Shown here in pieces: positions 1 through 8,963 of a stretch of 64,000 nt of DNA (position 1 is the first letter of the stretch; the number at the start of each line of letters is the position of its first letter). The notes under the pieces are model-generated. The model saw only the letters and a program-made list of their open reading frames with translations, did no database searches and had not been told where the DNA came from. The stretch is from the NCBI GenBank assembly GCA_041395385.1, contig JAWLAN010000018.1, forward strand, positions 39,937 through 103,936, in the 5' to 3' direction. This DNA is from JAJVHZ01 sp041395385. GTDB lineage: Bacteria > Pseudomonadota > Gammaproteobacteria > JAJPIJ01. The translations under genes were made by a program, and so were the position numbers.

Positions 1-2
1 AT

Positions 3-2489
3 CGCTTCGGCGCGCGCACGGCGCCACGCTCGGCGCGCGTGTGCGCCCTGCTCATCGGCACCGGCTTCAGCAACATGAGCGTGCGCGACTCGGTGGCGGC
101 GATGCTCTGGGGCGTGCATGCGGCCAATCACCGTCTGCTGGAGACCGGTTTCAGCAGTCGCGTGCTCATCGACGAGGTCGAGTTCCTGGAGCTCTACCAG
201 GACATCGCGATCCAGGCCGTGCGCGCGCTCGCCGAGGTTCTTGCCGACGGGGAGCTCGTGCAGCACGTGGACTGGTCGGCCGAGCATGGCGTGGTGATCG
301 AGGGCCAGGGCGGGCGCCGGCGGGCGACCTTCGAGGAGGGCGCCGAATGGTGGCGCAGGCTGGAGATCGGTTATGACCGCGACAGCAACACGCTGCGCTT
401 CACGCACTACGGCGATCGGGCGCGTGCCGAGCAGACGCTGGTCTCCGGGCAGATCAGGCTCGCGGAGGATTTCATCGCCACCGCCTGCGGTACCACCGCC
501 AACACCCGCGAGATATCGCGCACGCTGTTCGAGATGCTGATGCCCAACGGCCTGAAGGAGCTCGCACCCGCCCAGCACGACATGGTCTACCTGGTCGACG
601 AACGCTCCGCCGCGTTTCCGTGGGAGCTGATGGAGAACCGCTGGGGCACCAACACCCGGCCCCTGGCCGTGGCCGCGGGCATGCTGCGGCAGTTGAAGAC
701 GCAGGAGTTCCGCCCGGCCCCGGCATACACCTTCGAGCGCAGCGCCTACATCGTCGGCAATCCGCAGCTGCCGGCGGGCGGACGTTCGCAGCTGCATTTC
801 GCCGATCTTCCCGGCGCGGAGAAGGAGGCCCAGCAGGTCGGCGAGATCCTGGCGGGATCCGGGTTCCGCACCACCGTGAAGCTGCGCGATACGGCGGAGA
901 ACATCCTGATGGGACTGCACGCCGACGCCTACCAGATCCTGCACCTGGCCGGCCACGGCGTACACGACGCCGAGGTGCAGGCCGAGCCCGGCGCCCGCGC
1001 CGAGCGGGTCTCCGGCATGGTCATCGGCGACGACGTCTATCTCACGCCCGGCGACATCAGGCAGATGCGCTGGGTGCCCGAGCTCGTGTTCATCAACTGC
1101 TGTCACCTAGGCCGCGTCGACGGTCCGGCGGAATCCTCGCCGCACTACAACCTGCTCGCGGCCAGCGTGGCGGTGGAGTTCATCAGGATGGGTGTGAAGG
1201 CCGTGATCGCCGCCGGCTGGGCGGTCGACGACGCCGCCGGCCGGCAGTTCGCCGTCTCCTTCTACCGGCACATGCTGGCGGGCGCCGGTTTCGGGCACGC
1301 GGTGCGCGCGGCGCGCGAGGAGGTCTACACGCGCTTCCCGCAGGTGAACACCTGGGGAGCCTACCAGTGCTACGGCGATCAGGACCTGCATCTGGTCGGA
1401 GGACAGGCCGACGCCGCCGGCCGCGCCACGCCGATCACGGCGCTGAGCGAGCTGGTGGCGAAGCTCGACAACTGCATCGGCGACGTGCGCATGTCCGGCG
1501 GTGACGCGGCCAGGCACCGACCGAGGGTGGAGGCCCTGCTGGCGCGCGTTCCGCCCGGCGCGCGCGATCGATGGCTCGCCCGTCCCGACGTCTGCGCCTC
1601 TCTCGGCGTCCTGTACGGCGAGGCCGGGGACTACGAGCAGGCGCTCGAGTACCTGGATCGACTCACGACCGCCGACCGGGCGGAGTTTCCCGTGCGGGCG
1701 CTGGAGCATCGGGCGAACATCCGCGTGAAGCTTGCCTTCCAGCGCTGGCTCGAGGCGCGCGGCGAGCGGGGCGGATCGGCCGCCGAGCGCGAGCGTCTGA
1801 TCGTCGCCTGCAGGCAGGAGATCGCCGGGGCGATCGCCGAGATCGAATCCCTGATGCGCTTCGGCGCGACGGCGGAACGCCGGGCGCTGCTGGGCAGCGC
1901 TCAGAAGCGCATGGCCGCGCTGCAGAGCGACGTCAAGGCACGTGTGCAGGCTCTGCGGGAAATGGCGCGCGCCTATCGCGAGGCCTTCGTGGCCGTCACG
2001 CCCGCCGGCGCGGCACAGGAACCGCCGCCGCCGGGCGCGCCGGGCGCCGCAGAGTCCGCCCCGGCCCCGAGCAGCGAGCGCGATCTGCACGCCTACTCTC
2101 TGACGAACTGGGTGACGGCGAACCTGATGCTGAAATGGTATAGGGCGCCCACGGACGAGGGTTGGCAGCGGGCATTGCATGCGTACTGTCCGATCGCCGT
2201 CGAGCAGGCCGCGGCCCGTGAGCGCACCGATCCCAGCTACTGGAACAGCGTCGTCGCGCCCGACTGCCGGCTGGTCGCGGCGCTCGCCAGCGGTCTAATC
2301 GAAGACGCCGAGGCGGCGGAGATCGGGGCCGGCTACCGCGCCGCGCTGGAGCGCGGTTCCTCGCGACGCGAATTCGGATCGGTGCTCGATCACGTCGAGT
2401 TCCTGATCGAGATGGCCAGGGGCGCCGGCCAGAAGCAGGCTGCCTTGCGCGAGCAAGTGGAGCGGCTGGCCAAGGCGCTCACTGACTGA
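3..2489 (+). CDS. CHAT-domain (caspase-like) protein with C-terminal TPR-like region, 5' end outside the window
   Basis: The frame is open to the left edge. The first possible start (GTG at 39) lies inside what reads as folded protein, so the gene probably begins upstream. Counting from that GTG, the middle holds a CHAT protease signature: His306 in HLAGHG and Cys355 in NCCHLG, the expected His/Cys dyad of this separin/caspase-like family. Residues about 490-600 look TPR-like (LGVLYGEAGDYEQALEYL), followed by a helical region and a Pro/Ala linker near 660-680. CHAT proteins are cysteine proteases often activated by partner sensors in conflict systems. It is followed 106 bp later by a TIR-PASTA gene on the same strand, which supports a shared signalling role. 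The CHAT call is firm; substrate and trigger are unknown. Confidence 0.8.
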   Translation, partial: RFGARTAPRSARVCALLIGTGFSNMSVRDSVAAMLWGVHAANHRLLETGFSSRVLIDEVEFLELYQDIAIQAVRALAEVLADGELVQHVDWSAEHGVVIEGQGGRRRATFEEGAEWWRRLEIGYDRDSNTLRFTHYGDRARAEQTLVSGQIRLAEDFIATACGTTANTREISRTLFEMLMPNGLKELAPAQHDMVYLVDERSAAFPWELMENRWGTNTRPLAVAAGMLRQLKTQEFRPAPAYTFERSAYIVGNPQLPAGGRSQLHFADLPGAEKEAQQVGEILAGSGFRTTVKLRDTAENILMGLHADAYQILHLAGHGVHDAEVQAEPGARAERVSGMVIGDDVYLTPGDIRQMRWVPELVFINCCHLGRVDGPAESSPHYNLLAASVAVEFIRMGVKAVIAAGWAVDDAAGRQFAVSFYRHMLAGAGFGHAVRAAREEVYTRFPQVNTWGAYQCYGDQDLHLVGGQADAAGRATPITALSELVAKLDNCIGDVRMSGGDAARHRPRVEALLARVPPGARDRWLARPDVCASLGVLYGEAGDYEQALEYLDRLTTADRAEFPVRALEHRANIRVKLAFQRWLEARGERGGSAAERERLIVACRQEIAGAIAEIESLMRFGATAERRALLGSAQKRMAALQSDVKARVQALREMARAYREAFVAVTPAGAAQEPPPPGAPGAAESAPAPSSERDLHAYSLTNWVTANLMLKWYRAPTDEGWQRALHAYCPIAVEQAAARERTDPSYWNSVVAPDCRLVAALASGLIEDAEAAEIGAGYRAALERGSSRREFGSVLDHVEFLIEMARGAGQKQAALREQVERLAKALTD

Positions 2490-2595
2490 CGGGCGCAGGC
2501 GTGCCCCCGATCGCCGACAGGCCGCGCGCGACGACCATGCCGCGCCGGCTCCTTGGCCACCCGGCTCGAGGGGCATCACCCGCCTCGGCAAGACG

Positions 2596-4668
2596 ATGAG
2601 CGGAATATTCATCAGCTATCGGCGCAGCGACAGCGCGGGACACACCGGACGGCTGTTCGACCGGTTGCGCGCGGCCTTCGGCGAGCGCCGCGTGTTCATC
2701 GACGTCTGCGACATCGACGCGGGTTCCGATTTCGCCCGGACCATCGATCGGCGCATCGGAGCCTGCGAGGTGCTGCTGGCGATCATCGGGCGGGAGTGGC
2801 TGGACAGCCGCGGCGCCGGCGGCGGGCGGCGTCTGGAGGAGGCGGGGGATTTCGTGCGCCAGGAGATCGCGGCGGCGCTGCGCCGCGGCCTGGTCGTCAT
2901 CCCGGTGCTGGTGGAGCAGGCGCGGATGCCGACAGCGGCGGAGCTGCCCTCCGAGTTGCGCGAGCTGGCCGGCCGCAACGCCTTCGCGCTGCGCGACGAG
3001 CGCTGGGACGGAGACACGGACCAGCTGATACGCCAGCTCCGCAAGCAGATCCCGGTCTGGCGGCTGCTCTGCTGGCGACTCGCGCGGCTGGCCCCGCGCC
3101 TGCCGTGGCTCGCCTATGCCGCCGCGCTGGGCGTGGCGCTCATCTTCGGGGGACGGCTGGCCTGGGAGCGCTGGGTGACGGTGGACATCACCGCGGTTCC
3201 CGACATCGCCGGGCTGGAGATCGGCGCAGCGCGATCGGCGCTCGACCGCGCGGGACTGGCGCTGGGGGCCCAGGGGGAGGAGTTCCGCCCCGGCGTCCCC
3301 GCAGGGGTGATCATCCGGCAGAGTCCCGGCGCCGGACTGGTGGTTAGGCCGGGGCGCGCCGTGGACGTGGTGCTGGCCAGCGCGGCCGGCAAGGTGCCCA
3401 CCCTGTCCGGCCGGAGCCGGGAGGAGGCTGCGGCGCTGCTGCGGGAGCAGGGCCTGACACTCGGGCAAGTCTCGGAGCGGGAGACCAGCCAGGTCCCGCC
3501 GGGGCAGGTGCTCGCGCAATCACCGCCCCCGGGCACGGCGCCCGCCGGCAGCGGACCGTTCACGGTGGACATCGTCGTCGCCAGGGCGCCGCCGGGACCG
3601 ACACCCGTGGTGGCCGAGCCCGCGGCGAGCCGCGAGGCGGCGCCCGTTGAAGAAGGGCCGCAGCGTGCCGGGCCGCCCGTCCGAGTGCCGGCGCTGAGCG
3701 GACTCTCGCTGGAAGCGGCGAAGGCGGTGATCGCGGAATCCGGCCTGACGCTGGGCGTGGTGCGCCGAGAGCGGGTCGCCGAAGGCGCGCCCGGGCGCGT
3801 CCTGTCGCAATCGCCGCTCGCGGGCAGCGAGGCCGCGCGGGGCGCGCGCATCGATCTGACGGTCGCGCAGCGTGACGAGGCCGGGGACCTGGTGAAGGTA
3901 CGGCGCGTGGTGGGGATGGAGATCGGATCGGCGAAAGAGGCGCTCGCGCGGCAGGGCCTGAGCGCGAGCGCAACCATCGGCGAGGCAAAGGCCGGCGCGG
4001 CGCCAGGCACGGTGCTGAGCCAGAGGCCGGCGCCGGGCAGTGCCGTGAAACGGGGCGCGACAATTGCCCTCCTGTATGCGCCGGAGGCGGCAATGGCGGC
4101 CGTGCCCGAGCTGGTGGGCCTGACGCTGGCCGCGGCGGAGCGCAGGATCCTGGACGCGGGCATGGCGCTGGGCGAACGGCGCTACCGCGAGATCGAGGAT
4201 CGTCCCGACGGCACCGTCATCGCGCAAGACCCTCTGCCCGGGGCCGCGGTCCACCCCGGTGGCGCGACGATCACGCTGACCATCGCGCGGCGCAAGCCGG
4301 ATGTCGCGGCGCCGCCGGAGCGCGGGACACTGGCGCTCAGGCTGGGTGCGGCCGCGGATATCGACGGCGGCAGGGCGACGGCGAGCAGCGCCGACGATCT
4401 CGCCTACAAGCCCGCCGGCGGGGGCGGTCCCTACGTGAGCGGGACCAACCTGGAACCGGTCAACGGTGCGGCCTACGCGGTGGTAGGCGCGGCGGACGCC
4501 GCACGCTGCCGGCAGGCGATCTACTCCACGCAGGCGCGCAGCGCAGCCAACCTGGTGAACAAGCAGCTTTGCCTGCGCACCAACGAGGGACGTTACGTCG
4601 CCGTCACGGTCGAGCGTCTGGTGACCGGCGCCGAGGAGAAACTGGAGATCTCCTTCACTCACCTTTAG
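2596..4668 (+). CDS. TIR domain - transmembrane helix - PASTA repeat protein
   Basis: The N-terminus (FISYRRSDSAGHTGRL, then VFIDV and LLAIIGREWL) is a bacterial TIR domain of about 150 residues. Glu90 in VRQEIAAAL is a candidate for the NADase catalytic glutamate by position. One transmembrane helix follows at about 170-187. Then come about five PASTA-like repeats (roughly 198-262, 265-330, 363-425, 432-495, 501-564), each with the typical AxxxLxxxGL helix and a Q(S/R/D)PxPG turn. A C-terminal domain of about 115 residues is unrecognised. Predicted topology puts TIR in the cytoplasm and PASTA in the periplasm. PASTA domains usually bind peptidoglycan or beta-lactams in Ser/Thr kinases, so pairing them with TIR is uncommon. 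The 3' end overlaps the convergent SLOG-like gene by 14 bp. Domain calls are strong; function is inferred. Confidence 0.85.
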   Translation: MSGIFISYRRSDSAGHTGRLFDRLRAAFGERRVFIDVCDIDAGSDFARTIDRRIGACEVLLAIIGREWLDSRGAGGGRRLEEAGDFVRQEIAAALRRGLVVIPVLVEQARMPTAAELPSELRELAGRNAFALRDERWDGDTDQLIRQLRKQIPVWRLLCWRLARLAPRLPWLAYAAALGVALIFGGRLAWERWVTVDITAVPDIAGLEIGAARSALDRAGLALGAQGEEFRPGVPAGVIIRQSPGAGLVVRPGRAVDVVLASAAGKVPTLSGRSREEAAALLREQGLTLGQVSERETSQVPPGQVLAQSPPPGTAPAGSGPFTVDIVVARAPPGPTPVVAEPAASREAAPVEEGPQRAGPPVRVPALSGLSLEAAKAVIAESGLTLGVVRRERVAEGAPGRVLSQSPLAGSEAARGARIDLTVAQRDEAGDLVKVRRVVGMEIGSAKEALARQGLSASATIGEAKAGAAPGTVLSQRPAPGSAVKRGATIALLYAPEAAMAAVPELVGLTLAAAERRILDAGMALGERRYREIEDRPDGTVIAQDPLPGAAVHPGGATITLTIARRKPDVAAPPERGTLALRLGAAADIDGGRATASSADDLAYKPAGGGGPYVSGTNLEPVNGAAYAVVGAADAARCRQAIYSTQARSAANLVNKQLCLRTNEGRYVAVTVERLVTGAEEKLEISFTHL

Positions 4669-5302
4669 GGGCGGAGTGATCCGCGCGGCCCGCTGCGGTC
4701 TCTCGCGCGTCGAGTAGCGGGCGTATGTCGATCCAGTGGATGCGGCCGCCGCGGCGTTGCACCGCCTCGACCATGTGCGCCGTGCCGCCGCCGAGATCGC
4801 CGTCGATGCCGTCCCACAGGCAGACGAGCTCCAGCTCGCCGCCGCTGTGGCGGATGGCCTCGTCGATCATGCGCAGATTGCAGCGCGCGTAGGGGTTCGC
4901 GTCGGCCGCCGCCTGGTCGCGGTTCGCGTCCATCTCCACGCACCGCACCGAGGGATGCGCGAGCAGGCGGAAGAAACGCTGCGCCCAGCGGTCGGCGACC
5001 GACGAGGGAATCTTCCGGTAGGCCACGGAGGCGCGCAGGAAGCGCCGCCGCTCGAACGGCAGGTACAGCTCGACCGGCGCGCCGCGCGCCAGCATGGCCT
5101 CGGCGAACAGCAGGTCGCCGCCGCAGGCGCCCTCGGTGATCCCGAGGGTCTCGGCTCCGACTCCCAACTCATTCAGCATCGCGTCGATAGCGAACGCCGC
5201 CTCCGGTTCGATCTCGGGCGGGAAGCGCGGCCGGGATCGATCCACGGCGTCGATCATGTGGCCGCTGAAGACGATGGTGCGATTGGGGCGTTCGTGCGTC
5301 AT
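4655..5302 (-). CDS. SLOG-like (Rossmannoid) protein of unknown ligand
   Basis: 215 residues from ATG 5302. An upstream in-frame start at 5596 exists, but that extension is Arg-rich and looks non-coding. The protein opens with a beta strand and a short loop (TIVFSGHMIDAVDR), then PPEIEPEAAFAIDAMLNELG and a GITEGACGGDLLFAEAML segment. These match the nucleotide-binding pattern of SLOG/LOG-like families often found beside TIR, CHAT or caspase effectors. The later PVELYLPFERRRFLRASV motif is typical of that group. SLOG proteins are thought to sense or make nucleotide ligands in conflict systems. Here it lies convergent to the TIR-PASTA gene with overlapping stops. Family assignment is from motif recall; ligand and activity are unknown. 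Confidence 0.65.
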   Translation of the reverse strand: MTHERPNRTIVFSGHMIDAVDRSRPRFPPEIEPEAAFAIDAMLNELGVGAETLGITEGACGGDLLFAEAMLARGAPVELYLPFERRRFLRASVAYRKIPSSVADRWAQRFFRLLAHPSVRCVEMDANRDQAAADANPYARCNLRMIDEAIRHSGGELELVCLWDGIDGDLGGGTAHMVEAVQRRGGRIHWIDIRPLLDARETAAGRADHSAPKGE

Positions 5303-5817
5303 CGCTCGCCAGTTCTCCTCGCGTTGCCCAAAGTCTATCCGCTCGGCGCATCGCGGGCACGCGGGTCGGCGCCGATCGATGTTTCGAAGATGAATGCGTT
5401 TGTGCGACGAGATGCGCTGAAAGCGCGCGCGGGAGATGGTCAACTTGAACCCGCGCCCGCGCGTTGCTAATTTCAGATCAGCGTGGTGCGATTGTTCAGG
5501 AGGGGGTGATGCCACGACGACACAGGGAATGCACCGTCCGCGTTTTGTGCTCAGCGAGTTCCCGCCGCACGCGCGGCTGCGCGGCGCACGGGGCAAGGCC
5601 GGCAGGCCAGCCGCGCCGACCTAATCGCAATCTCAGCACCGTCAGCGATGCCTTTCCACGCGTCAGCACGGCGCATCCCCGCCTGATCCGGCGCGGCTCG
5701 AGGCGATGCCGCGCCGGAATGGTCCGCGGCGCCGGCCCCTGAGCCTGCCCGAGCCTGCACACGCGCCGGCGGTGCGCGCGCGGCAGCGGGTCGAAGACGC
5801 GGCCATCGGGGCGTCGT
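5303..5817. other. Intergenic region between divergent genes, no confident gene
   Basis: This 515-bp stretch separates the leftward SLOG-like gene from the rightward membrane-protein gene and should carry both promoters. Around 5450-5500 it is less GC-rich than its surroundings. A purine-rich AGGAGGGGGTG directly precedes an ATG at 5509 that would encode an Arg-rich peptide; I do not regard that peptide as supported. No RNA gene or terminator hairpin was recognised. Confidence 0.4.
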
Positions 5818-7596
5818 ATGAATGCTTATGCGCAAGCGGGGGGAAACTTCGTCATGACCGGGGCACCACCGGACAACCTGCCAGCCATCGTGGCGTTCGG
5901 CCTGGTCACGGCGGCCCTGCTGGCGGTACCGCTGTCGATGTCGATCCTGTCGCTCTACAAGCGTGCGGTGTCGCGGCACATGCGCGCCGCGAGTGAGTCG
6001 GTATCGGCCGACGACACCGAGGCCGTGGCGTATGCCCCGGCCTTCCCGCCGCCGTCCGCGACCCGGGCCCGGCCGCTCGAGGTGGTGATGGCGGACGCCG
6101 AGGAGATGATCGCCGCCGGCGAACGCGACGCGCAGCTCGTGCGCGCGGCGCTGACCGGCCCATGGCGCAACGGCATCGTGTACGGCGCCGGCGGCCTGGC
6201 CTTCGCCGTGGTCATGACCGGCGCCGTCGTGCTGGCCGATCACGCGGCGCCGCCGGCATACACGAGGATGGCAGCGCTGCTTTGGACCTACCTGTGGCCG
6301 GTGGTGATCACGTTGCTGCTCACGGCGGCGTGCAGCCGCGCCCAGCGCGCGTGGATCGTGGCGGGATATCTTGCGCTGTTCGCCGTGATCGCCGCGCTCG
6401 CCGTTGCGCGCAGCACGCAGGCGAGCCCCCCGGATCTGCTGCTGTTCCGGTGGCTGGAGGGCGGCATCCCGGCGCTGCTCGCGCTCGCGTTCCTGCTGCG
6501 CCCGGTGCGTTCGGTGGCCACGCTGGTCGCGACGCTGATGCTGACCGGCGCCTTCGGCGCCCTGCTGCTGGTCAGCTGGATCGGCGCCAGCGAGGAGCGC
6601 ATGCGCGATGCCGCGAACGCCGGCGGCGTGCTCGGCATCGCGGGCCAGGGCGCGTTCCTGGGGCTCGCCCTGGGCGGCTTCCTCCTCGCCATGATCGCCG
6701 GCTGGTTGCTGGCGCGCTGGCTCTGGCGGCGCTACGAACGCAAGCAGCTGGGCGAGCAGGCCCTCATCGTCGATTCGGTGTGGCTGCTGTTCGCGATCGT
6801 GCACTGCGTCGATCTGGCGATCTACGGCGCGGGATGGGCGGTGTTCGCGCTGCTGGCGTTCGTTGCCTACAAGCTGGTGGTGCATGCCGGATTCACGCTG
6901 CTGTCGGCGGTCGCGCTGCCCGCGCTGCCGCGCCATCTGCTGCTGCTGCGCGTGTTCGGGCTCGGCACGCGCAGCGAGGCGTTCTTCGATGACTTCCGCA
7001 TCCTCTGGCAGCATGTCGGAAGCGTCTTCATGGTCGCGGGGCCGGATCGCCTTACGCGGATGATCGAACCGCAGGAGCTGCTGGAATTCCTGACCGGCCG
7101 GCTGTCGCGCAGGTTCATCGCCAGCCGCGCGGACATCGAGGAGCGGCTGCAGCGGTTCGACTACCGGCAGGATCCCGACGGCCGCTACCGCATCAACGAG
7201 CTCTTCTGTCACGACAACACCTGGCAGATGACGGTCAGGCGGCTGGCGATGATGAGCGACGCGGTGCTCATGGATCTGCGCGGCTTCGAGGCCCGCAACC
7301 TCGGCTGCACCTTCGAGATCGGGGCGCTGGTCGGCAGCGTGAACCTCTCCAAGGTCGTGTTCCTGACCGACGCGAGCACCGATCACGCGCTGCTGGAGAA
7401 CGTATTGCAGGAGCAGTGGAGCAAACGTGCCGCGCGCGGACCGCTGGTGCCGGTGGGCTCCACTGCGCGTATCGTGTGCATGTCGACGGGCACCGGCGGC
7501 AGCATGCGGCGCCTGCTCGAGCTGCTGCTGCCCGAGCGGACGCCGCGCGAGGATCGATACGCCCACGGTGACCGCTCCGCCGGCATCGCGGCGTGA
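5818..7596 (+). CDS. Polytopic membrane protein with C-terminal soluble domain, function unknown
   Basis: 592 residues; an alternative start at 5854 follows a GGGGGGA stretch. Residues about 22-48 form the first membrane segment, and about seven or eight more follow between 115 and 375 (for example GIVYGAGGLAFAVVMTGAVVLA). From about residue 379 the protein is soluble, with VFMVAGPDRLTRMIEPQELL, then LFCHDNTWQ, then MSDAVLMDLRGFEARNLGC and FEIGAL. This C-terminal half belongs to a family I recognise only as uncharacterised; the alternating strand/helix pattern with an acidic DLRGF strand end resembles TIR- or SLOG-type Rossmannoid folds. In this position it could be the membrane effector of the neighbouring CHAT/TIR/SLOG set, but that is inference from context. 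Confidence 0.75.
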   Translation: MNAYAQAGGNFVMTGAPPDNLPAIVAFGLVTAALLAVPLSMSILSLYKRAVSRHMRAASESVSADDTEAVAYAPAFPPPSATRARPLEVVMADAEEMIAAGERDAQLVRAALTGPWRNGIVYGAGGLAFAVVMTGAVVLADHAAPPAYTRMAALLWTYLWPVVITLLLTAACSRAQRAWIVAGYLALFAVIAALAVARSTQASPPDLLLFRWLEGGIPALLALAFLLRPVRSVATLVATLMLTGAFGALLLVSWIGASEERMRDAANAGGVLGIAGQGAFLGLALGGFLLAMIAGWLLARWLWRRYERKQLGEQALIVDSVWLLFAIVHCVDLAIYGAGWAVFALLAFVAYKLVVHAGFTLLSAVALPALPRHLLLLRVFGLGTRSEAFFDDFRILWQHVGSVFMVAGPDRLTRMIEPQELLEFLTGRLSRRFIASRADIEERLQRFDYRQDPDGRYRINELFCHDNTWQMTVRRLAMMSDAVLMDLRGFEARNLGCTFEIGALVGSVNLSKVVFLTDASTDHALLENVLQEQWSKRAARGPLVPVGSTARIVCMSTGTGGSMRRLLELLLPERTPREDRYAHGDRSAGIAA

Positions 7597-7683
7597 GCCG
7601 CCGGCGCTGACGCAGGCGTCGTTCAACGGCGGCGGCGGGTGGCCCTCCGCGACACCGCGCCGGAATGCTACGATGCGGAGGTG

Positions 7684-8403
7684 ATGCCGCTTCGTCCAAG
7701 ATTCCCCGCGCAGGTGTCTGGCGTGGTGTTTACGACCGTGCTGATGCTCGCCGGCTGCGGTGGTCCATCGGAGACGTTGTTCCCGCTCGAGGCGGGTCGG
7801 TCCTGGAACTACACCGTGACCACGACGGTGCTCGACGAGACCGTGCGCTCGACGCTGGAGGCGCGCGCGCTCGGCATGGTCGAAGGCGAGGCCGGGCCGG
7901 TCGGCGTGATCGAGTATCCAGGCAATGCCCGCGGCTACTACCTGAGCGGAGCCGACGGCGTGCGGCGCGTGGGCACGCGGCGGGGCGCCGACGGCCGGGT
8001 GCGCAGCGACGGCCCGGCGCACTTCATACTGCGCTCACCCTATGCCGCCGGCACCGCGTGGTCGCTGCCCAGTCAGCTGACGCTCATCGAGAGCATCTTC
8101 TACGAGGCCGGGGAGCGCATTCGCGATCGTGAGGTGGCGGTGACGCTCGAGTATTCGATTGCAGCGGCCGCGGAGACCGTCACCGTGCCTGCCGGAACGT
8201 TCAGCGGCTGTCTGAAGGTGACCGCATCCGGCAGCGCGATCGTGCGGGTGAACCAGGGGGCGAACTTCGGCCACGTCGACGTCGAGCACACCGACTGGTA
8301 CGCGCCCGGCGTGGGGTTGGTGCGCTCGGAGCGCCGCGAGACCTCCGACAGCCCCTACCTGAAGGCCGGGACCTACGTCCAGGAACTCACCGGCTACCGC
8401 TGA
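7684..8403 (+). CDS. Putative outer-membrane or periplasmic lipoprotein
   Basis: 239 residues from ATG 7684, chosen because it places a basic N-terminus before the hydrophobic stretch and the lipobox LAGC (Cys near residue 25). An in-frame start at 7639 would add 15 residues without signal-peptide character. The mature part begins LFPLEAGRSWNYTV and is rich in beta strands, ending in a WYAPGVGLVRSERRE segment. That pattern is common in lipoproteins of unknown function whose first motif reads FPLxxGxxWxY. It lies 87 bp after the membrane-protein gene on the same strand and may be co-transcribed. The protein class is supported; its role is not known. Confidence 0.7.
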   Translation: MPLRPRFPAQVSGVVFTTVLMLAGCGGPSETLFPLEAGRSWNYTVTTTVLDETVRSTLEARALGMVEGEAGPVGVIEYPGNARGYYLSGADGVRRVGTRRGADGRVRSDGPAHFILRSPYAAGTAWSLPSQLTLIESIFYEAGERIRDREVAVTLEYSIAAAAETVTVPAGTFSGCLKVTASGSAIVRVNQGANFGHVDVEHTDWYAPGVGLVRSERRETSDSPYLKAGTYVQELTGYR

Positions 8404-8414
8404 GCACGGCCGGC

Positions 8415-8963
8415 TCAGGCCTCCGCGCGCAGGCGCGAGAGCAGGGCGTTGCGCGTCTCCTCGTAGGCGTCCTGCGCCGAGTAGGTCGCGTTGATGATCC
8501 AGCCGCCGGGGCGCTCCTTCGCGACGGCCGCCGCGGCCGTCAGGCGCGGGTCGTTCATCGGGGTGTTGGCCGCGACCCTCGCATCCGGCGCTCCGCCGGT
8601 GGCGTCGATGCGCGCCGACGGGGTCCACTGATAGGGGTCGCGCCCACCGTAGGCCATGTTGACCATCCAGCCGCCGGGCCGGATCTCGGGCGTGGCCTCC
8701 GCCACCGGTTGCGCCGGCGGCGCGGCGCCCGGCGCCGCCGCGGCTTCGGCCGCGTCATCCTTGCGGAAGGCCTTCTCCGCAAGCACGCCAGCGAAGGCAA
8801 TGCCCGCGCCGATCGGCCCGCCGATCAGGCCGCCGCCGGCGATGCGCAGGATGTCCATGAACGAGATGCCCTTGCCGCCGAACAGTTTCGCGCCGGCGGA
8901 AGTGCTGCCCTGCGCGCTGGTGGTGGCGGCGGCATCGGCGCCTGCGATGGTTGCGACTGCCAT
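8415..8963 (-). CDS. Hypothetical protein with a duplicated PGGW-aromatic motif
   Basis: 182 residues. The N-terminal third is Ala/Gly/Ser-rich, with a glycine-rich hydrophobic stretch (GGGLIGGPIGAGIAFAGVLAE, about 45-65) that could insert in a membrane. After an Ala/Pro linker, two copies of a short motif occur: RPGGWMVNMAYGGRDPYQ near residue 98 and RPGGWIINATYSAQDAYE near residue 153. No catalytic signature was recognised and I do not know the family. The gene is convergent with the lipoprotein gene, with 11 bp between stops. Codon use looks like its neighbours, and the conserved internal duplication argues that it is a real protein. Confidence 0.6.
   Translation of the reverse strand: MAVATIAGADAAATTSAQGSTSAGAKLFGGKGISFMDILRIAGGGLIGGPIGAGIAFAGVLAEKAFRKDDAAEAAAAPGAAPPAQPVAEATPEIRPGGWMVNMAYGGRDPYQWTPSARIDATGGAPDARVAANTPMNDPRLTAAAAVAKERPGGWIINATYSAQDAYEETRNALLSRLRAEA

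Noticed and set aside
5509..5742. Short plus-strand ORF after AGGAGGGGGTG
   Set aside because: Good ribosome-like sequence but an Arg-rich, low-information peptide; left as intergenic.
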